64,000 nucleotides of DNA from CAZRCZ01 sp964598765 (GCA_964598765.1 CAZRCZ010000017.1:1-64000); one strand, 5' to 3'. Positions 33,747-43,804 are shown, numbered from the stretch's first letter. Notes: generated by a model from the letters alone, not told the origin. A program made the numbers and translations.

Positions 33747-34373
33747 TTACTCTTCACCTTTAAGATGCCCGATCGGGACTTCCTCCTGAGGTGGCTTGGT
33801 GAAACTGACGCAGGTTCCCTTCAACATCGGCAGGCGCATGTTCACGGCGCGGCGTTGTTCCATGGTGAGTTTGCTCCATTCGCGCTCATAAACGCTGTCG
33901 CTCTTTTTGCCTCCCCTCCCGCCGATGAATAGCGCGCGCAAACAGGCGTCCAGAACGGCGTAAAGATGGGTGCATCCGTCGCTTCGGGGGATAAGTGCGT
34001 GAATGCGCTTCAGCGTTCCCGGCTCGAAAAGTTTCAGTCCGATCAGCCGCCGGTAAGCCTCCGGCGCCTCGGGACAAACCGTGAAGGGATAGCGCAACAT
34101 GACGGCGCGGATGTCGGCGATTTCCCGTTTTTCGGTGTCCACGAGAATCGCCATGCGCATGTCGTGATAGGTGTCTTGAAGGATGGCGACGACAAGCGTG
34201 CGGACTTCGTCAAGATGATGGACGGCGGTTGAAATTTGGCGGGCGAAGACCTGTTTGTTGTGTCGCGCCAGATCAACCAGACTGGTGTAATTTTCTAGGT
34301 TTTGGACGGCGTTGGGTTCCACGTTTGTTTTATTTCCTTGGGCGTCATTCCCTTGGATGCCGGAAGACCGCAT
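33747..34373 (-). CDS. DUF2889 family protein
   Basis: About 208 residues. The pattern LQDTYHDMRMAILVD, REIADIRAVM, YPFTVCPEAPEAYRRLIGLKL and SDGCTHLYAVLDACLRAL matches DUF2889 proteins, which have no known function. Conserved Asp, His and Cys residues (HDM, CPEA, GCTHL) suggest a metal or catalytic site. A GTG at 34322 preceded by AAGGAA is an alternative start that would remove 17 unconserved residues. It is followed by metK after 106 bases. Confidence 0.72.
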   Translation of the reverse strand: MRSSGIQGNDAQGNKTNVEPNAVQNLENYTSLVDLARHNKQVFARQISTAVHHLDEVRTLVVAILQDTYHDMRMAILVDTEKREIADIRAVMLRYPFTVCPEAPEAYRRLIGLKLFEPGTLKRIHALIPRSDGCTHLYAVLDACLRALFIGGRGGKKSDSVYEREWSKLTMEQRRAVNMRLPMLKGTCVSFTKPPQEEVPIGHLKGEE

Positions 34374-34599
34374 CCGGGACTTGAGACATTGCCTCTATTG
34401 ATAGCGTTGTCCCGAGCAAGATTCAATTAAAGAGAGGCTGAAGCGAAATTTTCTCCAATTTTTTTCCAATTTTCCGCGATTGAGACTTGGCATTGGGAGG
34501 TGTTTCGGCTAAAGTTTTTATCAACTTCGCGGGCGGAGCGACGAGTGCGTTTATGGAAGCCGCGAGGTTTGAGAATTCCACAACCGCGGAAGCCACGTT

Positions 34600-37266
34600 T
34601 TGAGAAAACGCCTCTCCGAAATTCTTCAACAAATCTTGGAAGTGAATTCCCGTCTGGTGGGGCGTTGGCCGGGACGGGTGGTCTTGTTTGCCTTTCTCGG
34701 TGGGGGCGCGGTTTTGTGGTTCACGCTCGCTCATTTGGGCGTGGACACCGACACTTCCGGAATGATCCCTCCTCCCCCCAATCTCGAACGCAACATTCAG
34801 AAATTCAAGGAAGCTTTCCCCAAGCAGGACAAAAACCTTGTCATCGTGCTGACGGCCAACACGCCGGAAGCGGCTTACGGGGCCGCCGCGAAGTTGGAAG
34901 CGCGCCTGAGGGAGGAAACCGCCGTCTTCAAAACTGTTTATGCTCCCGCCGGGGGAGACTTTTTCCGCAAAAACGGATTGCTTTTCTTCAGTCCGGACGA
35001 CCTTGAGGAGCTGAGCAACAGCGTGGCCAAGGCCCAGCCGTTCTTGTCGCGCCTCTCGACCGATCCGACCCTTCGGGGTTTGTTTTCGCTCCTGAGCGGC
35101 GCGGTTGAGGCGGTCGGCAAAGGGGAAAAATTCGATCTCTCTCCCGTGCTGAACCGGATCGAGACGACCACTTCTTCTTGGCTTGACGGCGGAAGCGCGC
35201 CGCTTTCTTGGCAGGAGGTGATGAACGGCGGCAACGGCCTCGTGGACGAGCACTATCAATTCCTCATGGTCCAGCCGATTTTGGACAAGCGCCAGACTCT
35301 GCCCGTCGAACCGGCTTTGAAGACGATCCGTCGGTTGGGACGGGAATTGCAGACCGATCCCGCCGAGGGAGTCCGCGTGCGGATCACCGGCGAGGAAGCC
35401 CTTGGATACGAGGAAATCCTCGCGGTCTTTCACAGTCTCGGCTTGGTCAGCTCTCTTTCCATTCTCTTGGTCCTCGCGATTCTGCTTGCGGCTTTGCGTT
35501 CGTTCCGGCTTGTGTCCGCGATTTTTGTTACGCTCGTGCTTGGACTCATCATGACGGCGGGGTTCGCGGCGGTCGCAATCGGCCATCTCAACATGATCTC
35601 GGTGGCGTTCGCCGTTTATTACATCGGCTTGGGAGTTACCCATTCCCTCCACGTTTGTCTTCGGTATCGGGAGTTGATGTTGGAGGGAAATTCTTCCGAG
35701 CGGGCGTTGCGCGAGGCTGTGGCCGACACCGCCCCCGGGCTGATTCTGTGCGCGATGACGACGGCCATCGGATTCTTCGCGTTTGTCGGGACCGCCTACG
35801 CCGGAGTTTCGGAGTTGGGGATCATTTCCGGCGTCGGGATGTTCCTGAGCGTTGCGCTGAGTCTGACGGTTTTGCCCGCGTTGGTGACATTGTTTCCCGT
35901 CAAGGTCCGGGTGGGGACGGGGAGCTCGGCGGCGACGCGATTGCGCGATTCCGTGAACGGCGCGCTGGCTCGCAATGCCCGCTTGGTGCGATGGACGGCT
36001 TTGGGTTTGGGCGCGGCGTCGCTGGCACTGATCCCCAAGGTCAAGTTTGATTACAATCCGCTGAATCTGCGCGACCCGAACAGCGAGTCGGTTTCGACCC
36101 TGAAGGAGGTCGTTTCGCTCAAAAACGCCGGTCCCGAATTTTCGATTGATTCGCTGGCGTCCAGCGAGGAGGACGCCGTCGAGAAAGCCAAGCGACTGTC
36201 CGAATTGAAGAGCGTGGACCACGTCATGACGGTCCGGAATTATATCCCCACCGATCAGGAAAACAAATTGAAGGTCATCGAAGACCTCGGTTTGATGCTG
36301 GGGCCGCCGCTCGCCGAGGCCCAACCGGAAATGGATCCTCCGTTTCAAGACCAACTCGGCGCCATAACCGACTATCTCTCCAAAATGCAGGATTACCTCA
36401 AGGGGACGCTAACGGAAACGGAACGGACGGCCGCGACGCGGTTGCGCAACACCTTGAAGGCTTTGACCGAAAAGCTAAAAGCTTGGCCCGATCAGGAAAA
36501 GACCGACCGCCTGATGAAACTTCAACACGATCTTTTGGGGTTGCTTCCTTTTTCGCTTCAAAACCTTTCGACGGCCTTGGAAGCCAAAGGGGTCGGAGCG
36601 CAGGATTTGCCTCCCGATTTGCTCGAACGCTGGATTAGCCCGGACCATGAATATCGGATCGAAGTTTATCCGAAGGAAGACCTCAATGATCCGACGGCCA
36701 TGAGGCGGTTCGTGAAAGAGGTCTCCGGCGTGCTCCCGAACATCAGTGGATCGGCGATTGAATTTCTGACCTTGGGGTCGGGTGTGATCCGGGCATTTCA
36801 GCAGGCGTCGGGTTTGGCGTTGACGGCGATCCTGATTCTTTTGCTGATTGTTTTCCGTAGTTTCCGCGACGCGATGCTCGTGATGATTCCGGTTCTTCTG
36901 GCCGGCGTCTTGGCGGCGGGGGCAACGGTGATTCTCCGCGTCCCGTTCAATTTCGCCAACGTCATCGCCTTGCCTCTTCTGCTCGGAGTCGGAGTGGACA
37001 ACGGCGTTCACATCGTCCGGAAAATGCGCAAGGAAACGGTGACCGGAGCCGTCGCCGAGCGCGCCAGCGTGTCGGCGGGAGTCTTCTACAGCGCCTTGAC
37101 CACGCTGGCGGCTTTTGTCAATCTATCGCTGGCCACGCACGAAGGGATGGCGAGTTTGGGACGTATCCACGCCATCAGCGTTTCGATGGGTCTGATTTGT
37201 GTCTTGGTCGTTCTGCCCGCTCTAGCGCAAGGGGTGATGCGTCCGAAGCCGGTCGCGGAATCTTAA
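34600..37266 (+). CDS. hpnN: HpnN-type RND (MMPL) lipid transporter
   Basis: An 888-residue RND protein with two membrane halves. An N-terminal helix (about 26-45) is followed by a periplasmic domain (HLGVDTDTSGMIPPPPNLER ... FFRKNGLLFFSPDDLEELSN), then six helices (about 285-460), a second periplasmic domain (about 475-730) and five or six more helices. The first periplasmic stretch matches HpnN, which moves hopanoids to the outer membrane; the wider MMPL family moves other lipids. The start is TTG at 34600. It is followed by mlaC-like and mlaA genes, which fits lipid traffic across the envelope. No hopanoid biosynthesis gene is in the window. Confidence 0.85.
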   Translation: MRKRLSEILQQILEVNSRLVGRWPGRVVLFAFLGGGAVLWFTLAHLGVDTDTSGMIPPPPNLERNIQKFKEAFPKQDKNLVIVLTANTPEAAYGAAAKLEARLREETAVFKTVYAPAGGDFFRKNGLLFFSPDDLEELSNSVAKAQPFLSRLSTDPTLRGLFSLLSGAVEAVGKGEKFDLSPVLNRIETTTSSWLDGGSAPLSWQEVMNGGNGLVDEHYQFLMVQPILDKRQTLPVEPALKTIRRLGRELQTDPAEGVRVRITGEEALGYEEILAVFHSLGLVSSLSILLVLAILLAALRSFRLVSAIFVTLVLGLIMTAGFAAVAIGHLNMISVAFAVYYIGLGVTHSLHVCLRYRELMLEGNSSERALREAVADTAPGLILCAMTTAIGFFAFVGTAYAGVSELGIISGVGMFLSVALSLTVLPALVTLFPVKVRVGTGSSAATRLRDSVNGALARNARLVRWTALGLGAASLALIPKVKFDYNPLNLRDPNSESVSTLKEVVSLKNAGPEFSIDSLASSEEDAVEKAKRLSELKSVDHVMTVRNYIPTDQENKLKVIEDLGLMLGPPLAEAQPEMDPPFQDQLGAITDYLSKMQDYLKGTLTETERTAATRLRNTLKALTEKLKAWPDQEKTDRLMKLQHDLLGLLPFSLQNLSTALEAKGVGAQDLPPDLLERWISPDHEYRIEVYPKEDLNDPTAMRRFVKEVSGVLPNISGSAIEFLTLGSGVIRAFQQASGLALTAILILLLIVFRSFRDAMLVMIPVLLAGVLAAGATVILRVPFNFANVIALPLLLGVGVDNGVHIVRKMRKETVTGAVAERASVSAGVFYSALTTLAAFVNLSLATHEGMASLGRIHAISVSMGLICVLVVLPALAQGVMRPKPVAES

Positions 37267-37289
37267 ATTCAGATAGTGAGGAAAGATGG

Positions 37290-37922
37290 ATGGCTCGTTA
37301 TTTATTAATCGTCTTGACCTTGAGTTCGCTCGCGGGAATCGTTTTCGCGGAGGAGAAATCCAAGGAAGCGCCCGCCAAGGAGACACCGAGCGCGGTCGTG
37401 GAGCGCCTCCAGTCGGCCCTGCTTGACACGATGAAGGAGGGAGAGAAACTCGGTTATCAAGGCCGATTCGACAAACTCGCCCCCGTCATCAAGTCCACCC
37501 ATTCCTTCCCCGTGGTCGCGCGCGTCGCGCTGGGGAAAAATTGGGGGACGCTCAGCGACCAGCAGAAAGCCTCTTTCCTTGAAGCGTTCACCACGCTTGC
37601 CGTCGCCAGCTACGCTTCCAATTTCGACAAATTTGGGGGTGAAAAGTTCAAAACCGTCTCCGAGAAACCGACCGAGCGCGGACAGGTCTTGGTGCGCACC
37701 GTTTTGACCGCGGGAGACGGTCAGGAGCACAAACTCGATTACGTGATGGAGAAAAAAGAAGAAGCGTGGCAGATCATCAACGTCGTCGCCGACGGGGTCA
37801 GCGATTTGGCCTTGAAGCGGGCCGAATATGAAAGCATTCTCGCCAAGGAGGGATTCGACGGATTGATGCAAAAGCTCACCCAGAAAATCAACGACTTGAA
37901 GACGGCTCCATCGCGGTTATGA
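37290..37922 (+). CDS. MlaC/HpnM-type periplasmic lipid-binding protein
   Basis: A 210-residue secreted protein. A signal peptide (MARYLLIVLTLSSLAGIVFA) is followed by the MlaC/Ttg2D fold: ERLQSALLDTMKEGEKLGYQ, HSFPVVARVALGKNWGTLSD, FTTLAVASYASNFDKFGGEK and WQIINVVADGVSDLALKRAEY. These proteins ferry phospholipids (MlaC) or hopanoids (HpnM) through the periplasm. ATG 37290 follows GAGGAAAG. It starts 24 bases after hpnN and precedes mlaA, and HpnN and HpnM genes are commonly adjacent. Confidence 0.92.
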   Translation: MARYLLIVLTLSSLAGIVFAEEKSKEAPAKETPSAVVERLQSALLDTMKEGEKLGYQGRFDKLAPVIKSTHSFPVVARVALGKNWGTLSDQQKASFLEAFTTLAVASYASNFDKFGGEKFKTVSEKPTERGQVLVRTVLTAGDGQEHKLDYVMEKKEEAWQIINVVADGVSDLALKRAEYESILAKEGFDGLMQKLTQKINDLKTAPSRL

Positions 37923-37995
37923 AATTCATCCTATCCATCGTGATTCCGGCGTGATGGGCCGGTGTAGTCGGATATTCCTGTTGCGGGAAAGGGGA

Positions 37996-38775
37996 ATGGC
38001 GCGCGCTCGCGCGATTCTTGTCCCTCTGGTTTTGACGGCCTTTCTTCCCGCCTGCGCGACCACCTCCAAAGTGAAGGGGGATCGCGACCCCTTGGAAAAA
38101 ATGAACCGGGGATTCTATGTCTTTAACGACAAGCTGGATCATTACGTCATGGAGCCGGTCACCAACTGCTACAACTGGATGCTCCCGGAACGGGCGAGAA
38201 AGTGCGTGGATAATTTTTTCCACAATCTTTCGGAACCCGACAACGCGGTCAACGACCTCCTTCAGGGCAAGGCGAAACATTCAGGCTCGGATGTCGGACG
38301 GTTCGCAACCAACACCACCATCGGCGTCGTCGGATTGTTCGATCCGGCGACCAAATTCGGGATGCCCCGCCACGAGGAAGATTTGGGGCAGACGTTCGCC
38401 GTTTGGGGGATCGGCGAAGGTCCCTATCTGGTTCTGCCTTTCTTCGGACCGAGCACGTTGCGCGACGGTCTGGGCACGCTCACCACTTCCATCACCAAGA
38501 GTTTGGTCGGAATTATCCTCCCCGTCTTTTCCATCGGCGCGGGGACCCGAACCTCGATGGACGCGCTGGAAACGGTGAACAAACGCGCCGGAGCCTCCGA
38601 CGATTTGAGGGCGGTCAACAAAGCCGCCGTGGATCGCTACGTATTCATCCGCGAAGCCTATCGCCAACATCGCACTTTCCTCATCTACGACGGCGATCCC
38701 CCTCCTCCCGCAATGCCGGATGACGACACCGACGGGAACGGCGTCGGGCCGGTGAAACCGGCGAGCGGAAACTGA
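37996..38775 (+). CDS. mlaA: MlaA/VacJ family outer-membrane lipoprotein
   Basis: A 259-residue lipoprotein with lipobox FLPAC. The core DPLEKMNRGFYVFNDKLDHY, PERARKCVDNFFHNLSEPDN, GLFDPATKFGMPRHEEDLGQ and PYLVLPFFGPSTLRDGLG is diagnostic of MlaA, which removes mislocalised phospholipid from the outer leaflet. The C-terminal 25 residues are Pro/Asp-rich and variable. ATG 37996 is chosen for its signal peptide and preceding AAAGGGGA. It lies last in the hpnN-mlaC-mlaA group, pairing an Mla component with an HpnN pump instead of the MlaFEDB importer. Confidence 0.94.
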   Translation: MARARAILVPLVLTAFLPACATTSKVKGDRDPLEKMNRGFYVFNDKLDHYVMEPVTNCYNWMLPERARKCVDNFFHNLSEPDNAVNDLLQGKAKHSGSDVGRFATNTTIGVVGLFDPATKFGMPRHEEDLGQTFAVWGIGEGPYLVLPFFGPSTLRDGLGTLTTSITKSLVGIILPVFSIGAGTRTSMDALETVNKRAGASDDLRAVNKAAVDRYVFIREAYRQHRTFLIYDGDPPPPAMPDDDTDGNGVGPVKPASGN

Positions 38776-39403
<628 letters not shown>

Positions 39404-41155
39404 ATGGAAAAACGAGAAATGGCAAATAATGACGTCTTAAAAGGAACAACCAATGCGATCCCGGGAACCGTCAACTGGGCGCAAGCTGACGGGACGATGA
39501 CGATCCAAGGTGGAAAAGTGGGCGTGTTGGTGAACCCACCTGCACAAACGCTGGATGTGGCCGGCAGAATCCAATGTTTCAATCTCCAAATCTTGGGAGC
39601 CCAACCCAACAAGATGATCGTCCAAAGCAATCTCGGTTTTTGGACCTTGGTGGCTAACGAAACCAATTTGCGCAACGTCCTGACGAATAACTTAGTGACC
39701 TACTTTGATGGCAACTACGAAACTTCTAATGGAGGTATCATCCAATTGCCGCCCGGCGAGATCGATCTGACCATGGCCTCACCCCTTCCGGTCCGAGCGC
39801 GAGTAGAAATTCGCGGCGCGGTTCAAGGAGGAGGCTATACCACGGCAAATGTCGGCACCACCATACAAATGGGAAACAGCACCACCCATAATGACGGTTT
39901 TGACGTGATCCAGATCCGCGGCGACGGGGTCAGGCTCGTTGGACTCCATATCACGAGATTCACAAAGATCACAAACGATGCCACGGCGCAACAAGTGGGT
40001 GGAAGCGGTGTTGACACCAACGGTTACCAAGCCCCCTATATTGACCGTTGCGTCATCGAAAATCACAAATATGGTATCTACAACAGCAAGCCGGACAGTA
40101 CGCCGGATGACAGTCCCAAATGGACGCGCGACATGCAGGTCCTGAACGGCGCCATCCAAAACTGCGGGGTTTACGGGATCAAGTTTGACTCCCCGGCGCC
40201 CGGTACGACACCCTATCAAGACGCGAAGGCAAACTCCCTCTTTATGTTCAACATGGTGGTCGGCCAGATCTGGAACGGCGGTTCGGAAACGACGGGAACC
40301 GGCGCCGGCATCGCGATCAATGGCTTCCAAAAGAACAATATGAAAGATGGCGGAAGTTTTATTCTAAGCACGACGATGCACGCCTTCCGGGGCTATGGAA
40401 TTCACATGAGCGGCGTCGGGTTTTTCGTCCAGAACGTCCAAGTTTATGGAGCGCAAAACAACGGAATTTTCGTGGATCGTTGCCGTGAGGTCAAAATTTT
40501 CCACAGTTGGGTTTCCTTGGCCGGCCTCAAATATCCGAAGAATCCGGATGGGACCATGGCCCCGACAATGGAGAATATCAACGGCATCCGGATCGAAAGC
40601 GCCCGGACCGACAGCTCGATCGTCAACGAAAACATCGAGGTCACCAATTGCACCGTCATGCTCTGCGGGGGAGCGGGCGCGCACGTGGTCAGTTCGGACC
40701 CAGGTAAGCTTTCCAGACATCTCAGCATCAACAACAACACGTTCCACTCCAACGCTCTTGCCCCCGGACTCGGAGACATGGATCGAACCGGGATCAGGGT
40801 CACGGGGTCATTGGCCAATGTGGCAACGCCGACGACTTCCGATCTCCTGATGGTGATAGGGAATCGCTCCTACAACAACAATACGGCCATCACCGACGCC
40901 GTCGCCCTTTTGTCCTTTTATCCTCCATTGCTTCCTCCCATACCGCCCAATTTGCCTTTGGATCCTCAAAAGTATGGCTTCACCTACGCCGAACCCACTG
41001 GGTCTTCCGCAAAACCCGCTCCGACGAATGGCTGGTTCGTGGCCGGCAATATCTTCTACGACGCCGCGTTCGTGACTCCTTCGATTCAAACCAATGGAGC
41101 CGATCCGGGGACCCCGCCCGCCAACATTAACCTTTCCAGCAACATCGTCAATTAA
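39404..41155 (+). CDS. Right-handed beta-helix protein, tail-spike-like, no signal peptide
   Basis: A 583-residue protein. The N-terminal 80 residues (MTIQGGKVGVLVNPPAQTLD...VAGRIQCFNLQ) resemble the VGI..NPAQ.LDV.G head found in phage tail fibres and S74-type surface proteins. Residues of about 110-560 form a pectate-lyase-like parallel beta-helix rich in Asn and Gly (GVRLVGLHITRF, APYIDRCVIENHKYGIYNSK, NGIFVDRCREVKIFHSW, HLSINNNTFHSN). No Sec signal is evident, which is odd for a surface protein and suggests phage-related or contractile-system delivery, or another export route. ATG 39419 is an alternative start. A strong terminator follows. Confidence 0.72.
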   Translation: MEKREMANNDVLKGTTNAIPGTVNWAQADGTMTIQGGKVGVLVNPPAQTLDVAGRIQCFNLQILGAQPNKMIVQSNLGFWTLVANETNLRNVLTNNLVTYFDGNYETSNGGIIQLPPGEIDLTMASPLPVRARVEIRGAVQGGGYTTANVGTTIQMGNSTTHNDGFDVIQIRGDGVRLVGLHITRFTKITNDATAQQVGGSGVDTNGYQAPYIDRCVIENHKYGIYNSKPDSTPDDSPKWTRDMQVLNGAIQNCGVYGIKFDSPAPGTTPYQDAKANSLFMFNMVVGQIWNGGSETTGTGAGIAINGFQKNNMKDGGSFILSTTMHAFRGYGIHMSGVGFFVQNVQVYGAQNNGIFVDRCREVKIFHSWVSLAGLKYPKNPDGTMAPTMENINGIRIESARTDSSIVNENIEVTNCTVMLCGGAGAHVVSSDPGKLSRHLSINNNTFHSNALAPGLGDMDRTGIRVTGSLANVATPTTSDLLMVIGNRSYNNNTAITDAVALLSFYPPLLPPIPPNLPLDPQKYGFTYAEPTGSSAKPAPTNGWFVAGNIFYDAAFVTPSIQTNGADPGTPPANINLSSNIVN

Positions 41156-41193
41156 CGAGGAGATCGGAATGACCCGATAACCCGAAACTGGAC

Positions 41194-41228
41194 GGGACCT
41201 CGATCCGGCGTTGCCGGATCGAGGTCCC
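41194..41228 (+). terminator. Intrinsic terminator after the beta-helix gene
   Basis: A perfect 16-bp stem (GGGACCTCGATCCGGC with GCCGGATCGAGGTCCC) around a GTT loop, followed by AATTTT. It lies 38 bases after the stop codon and is a convincing rho-independent terminator. Confidence 0.88.
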
Positions 41229-41277
41229 AATTTTCACCACGACCGCGCGCCCGACGCGCCGAAAGGAGACGAAAAAA

Positions 41278-42864
41278 ATGTCAAGCAACTTCCAAGGTTC
41301 CCCTGCCAAGCTTTTGACAGCACTGCATCTTTTCGTTTGCGGAGTCTGGGTCTTCCCTGCAACATCCTCAGCCCAACAGACTTATGTCACGATTGCCAAT
41401 CCCGATCCGGCGCAGAATCCTTACTTTGGCATTTTTCCAAATTCGATCACCCAGCTAGGCAATGACATCTTGATCGGGTCGCCGCGCGATACTACAGTAG
41501 AGTCAACCTACAGTCCGCTCGGCGGATCGGTTTATCTGTTTGATGGGCAAACCGGATCGCTTCGTCGCGAGTTCACAAACCCAATCTCCACGTGGAGCGG
41601 CATGTTCGGCGTGGCGGTTTCCTCCGTCGGTGGCGATGTGTTGATTGGCGCCTATGGCGATTACTTTGGTCCACCCCCCCTCTTTTCAAGTTACTACGAT
41701 TTAGGTGCGGCATTCCTATTCGATGGTTCCACCGGCGATTTGCTCAGCACGTTCTACCACCCGCCTCCTTCCTACGGAACAGAACGGGGAACAAGGTTCG
41801 GTGCCACGGTTGCCGGTTTCGGGAACAATATTTTCGTGGGAGATTATGATTATTATGAAGAAGAACCCGGCCCCATTCGCGAGTTCAATGCCGGTGCTGT
41901 ATTCATGTTTGACGCCCTAACGTCGAATCTACTACAGGTAATTCACAGTCCCAATCCAGCCCCGGCAGGTTTCTTCGGCTACGCCTTGACTGTCATAGGG
42001 AACGAGCTTGCCGTTGGGGCCTATGGTGAGGATCCCGATGAGACCACCTACCGACCGAACGTTGGCGCCGTCTATTTGTTTGAGGCTACGACGGGCAACT
42101 TGGTGACGACTATTGCGAACCCACATGGAGCTGTGGATGAAAATTTTGGCGGATTGTTGTCCGTCGCCGGGACCGATCTCCTCATTGCTTCAGGCTTCTG
42201 CGACACAAGCTACTGCGCGTCGGTCACCTACGTATTCGATACCCTGACCCGAAACCTTACGGGTCCCTTTGCCCGCGATCCCAATGCGGACCCGCTGTCG
42301 CAATTTGGAGTCTCGTTGGCTTCGCTTCCCGCGCCGCCGCCGGGTCCGATTGCCGCCGGATCGCGGGCGTCTCCGGCTCGGACAAGAAGGTCAACCCCGA
42401 ATAATCCCCGAGCGATCGTGGGGTCATTTGTTCCCACCACCCCGCCGATTCAGTTGACAGGGTTGACGGGTTTCAATCTGGCCGTCGGCGCGCCCGGAGT
42501 GGGAAACCAATCCGGCGCCGTTTATCTCTTTGATGCGTCCGGCGCGTTGTTCAACACCATCTCCAATCCCGTTCCCACGACCGGGGGACAATTCGGATCG
42601 GCCATGATCGCGCTGGGGAGCAATCTGGCCGTCTCCGGCAACGGATCGGTCTATATCTTCCAAAATGCCGTGGCTCTTCCAACTCCAACCCCGACCGCGA
42701 CCCCAACGCGAACCCCGACCGCCACGCCGACTCAAACTCCGACTCCCACGCAAACGCCGATCTTGACCGCGACGCCAACCCCGACCCCCACGCCGACGGC
42801 GAGAGTGACGATCACGCCGTCCCGGACGCCGTATCACATTCACGGGCACCACAGACACCGGTAG
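41278..42864 (+). CDS. Secreted FG-GAP/beta-propeller protein with Thr-Pro tail
   Basis: A 528-residue protein with a probable signal peptide (to about residue 35, ending SSAQQTY). About seven repeats of the type GAVYLFDxxTGxLLxTI.NP..FG..V..VG.xxxVGA follow (about 40-460), forming an integrin-like propeller. Residues of about 470-515 are Thr-Pro repeats (TPTPTATPTRTPTATPTQTP), and the end is His-rich (HIHGHHRHR). A strong AAAGGAG site precedes the ATG. Near 42356-42405 the repeat breaks into a basic stretch (SRASPARTRRSTPNNPR), while another frame reads AGVSGSDKKVNP, which hints at two compensating frameshifts. Function is unknown. Confidence 0.78.
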   Translation: MSSNFQGSPAKLLTALHLFVCGVWVFPATSSAQQTYVTIANPDPAQNPYFGIFPNSITQLGNDILIGSPRDTTVESTYSPLGGSVYLFDGQTGSLRREFTNPISTWSGMFGVAVSSVGGDVLIGAYGDYFGPPPLFSSYYDLGAAFLFDGSTGDLLSTFYHPPPSYGTERGTRFGATVAGFGNNIFVGDYDYYEEEPGPIREFNAGAVFMFDALTSNLLQVIHSPNPAPAGFFGYALTVIGNELAVGAYGEDPDETTYRPNVGAVYLFEATTGNLVTTIANPHGAVDENFGGLLSVAGTDLLIASGFCDTSYCASVTYVFDTLTRNLTGPFARDPNADPLSQFGVSLASLPAPPPGPIAAGSRASPARTRRSTPNNPRAIVGSFVPTTPPIQLTGLTGFNLAVGAPGVGNQSGAVYLFDASGALFNTISNPVPTTGGQFGSAMIALGSNLAVSGNGSVYIFQNAVALPTPTPTATPTRTPTATPTQTPTPTQTPILTATPTPTPTPTARVTITPSRTPYHIHGHHRHR

Positions 42865-43069
42865 GATTGTTGATTGCAGATTGCAGGTTGGAGACTTCAG
42901 ATTGGAGATTGAGAAGGAAGAAGCGCCGCGAAAGAGCGCAAAGAGCACAAAGGAAAAACCGAGACGTGGCATGGGCAGGATGCCTATGCCACTTTGAAAG
43001 GCTCAATTTCCGCGGATTGATCTACCATTGCCGAAAGGCAATCATCCCGGCTAGAATGGACGGCTCAAC
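42865..43069. repeat. Word-rich spacer with a hairpin
   Basis: The spacer before cysH holds GATTGCAGATTGCAGGTTGG-type words (42872-42912), an AAAGAGCGCAAAGAGCACAA stretch (about 42932-42951) and the hairpin GTGGCATGGGCAGGATGCCT...ATGCCAC at 42966-42992 (7-bp and 4-bp stems around GGA). No gene is visible. Confidence 0.55.
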
Positions 43070-43804
43070 ATGAGCCGGGAAGATCAAAAGACCATCTCCA
43101 CCGACGAATTCGCCGCCTTGGACGCCTTGGAGCGCGTCAGGGCGATGGATCAAATTTACGGTTCCAAGTTGTTGCTGTTGGCCAGTATGCAGAAACCGGC
43201 GGGCGTGCTGATGCACATGATCCATCGGATTCAGGCCAAGACGTTCATCCTTTTCGTGGACACGCAGTTTCATTTCCCCGAGACGCTCGCCCTGCGCGAC
43301 CGTTTCATGGAGAAATACGGACTCAAGATCACGACCGTCTATCCCGAGATGACCCCGCAACAACAGCGCGAGAAATTCGGCGTCGAGCTTTACAACTTCA
43401 TTGACGGCCAGCCGCAGTGTTGCAACATGCGGAAAGAGGAGCCGTTTCTTCACGCCGCCAAACGGGAGGGGATCCGCGCGACGATGTCGGGGCTGATGCG
43501 CGTCGAGGGCTCGGCGCGCGCCAAACTCGAACCGATCGGTTCCGATCCACGGCTCGGCATTCCGACGTATTATCCTCTTTTCGATTGGACCTTCGAGCAA
43601 CTTGACGATTATTCCCGCGAGCACGACGTTCCGATTCATCCCCTCTACGCCAAGGGTTATCTGAGCATCGGTTGCCTTCCCTGCACGACTCCGGTTTTGC
43701 CGGGCGAAGACCGCCGCGCCGGACGCTGGCGCCATCTTCGCACCGCCGACGGCAAACAACCGCAATATTGCAACATCAACTACGGCGATGGGGCGGGGAT
43801 TTAA
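43070..43804 (+). CDS. cysH: Assimilatory APS/PAPS reductase
   Basis: A 244-residue PP-loop reductase converting adenylylated sulfate to sulfite with thioredoxin. Cys 117-118 (CCNMRK) and Cys 202 and 205 (GCLPC) form the CC...CxxC set of 4Fe-4S-containing APS reductases, and GEDRRAGRW is the matching signature. The catalytic C-terminal Cys, usually in ECGLH, appears instead as Cys 234 in QYCNINYG, an unusual ending. The P-loop region (residues 30-40, GSKLLLLASMQKPAG) is also divergent. It supplies sulfite to the sulfite reductase encoded 17 kb away. Confidence 0.88.
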   Translation: MSREDQKTISTDEFAALDALERVRAMDQIYGSKLLLLASMQKPAGVLMHMIHRIQAKTFILFVDTQFHFPETLALRDRFMEKYGLKITTVYPEMTPQQQREKFGVELYNFIDGQPQCCNMRKEEPFLHAAKREGIRATMSGLMRVEGSARAKLEPIGSDPRLGIPTYYPLFDWTFEQLDDYSREHDVPIHPLYAKGYLSIGCLPCTTPVLPGEDRRAGRWRHLRTADGKQPQYCNINYGDGAGI

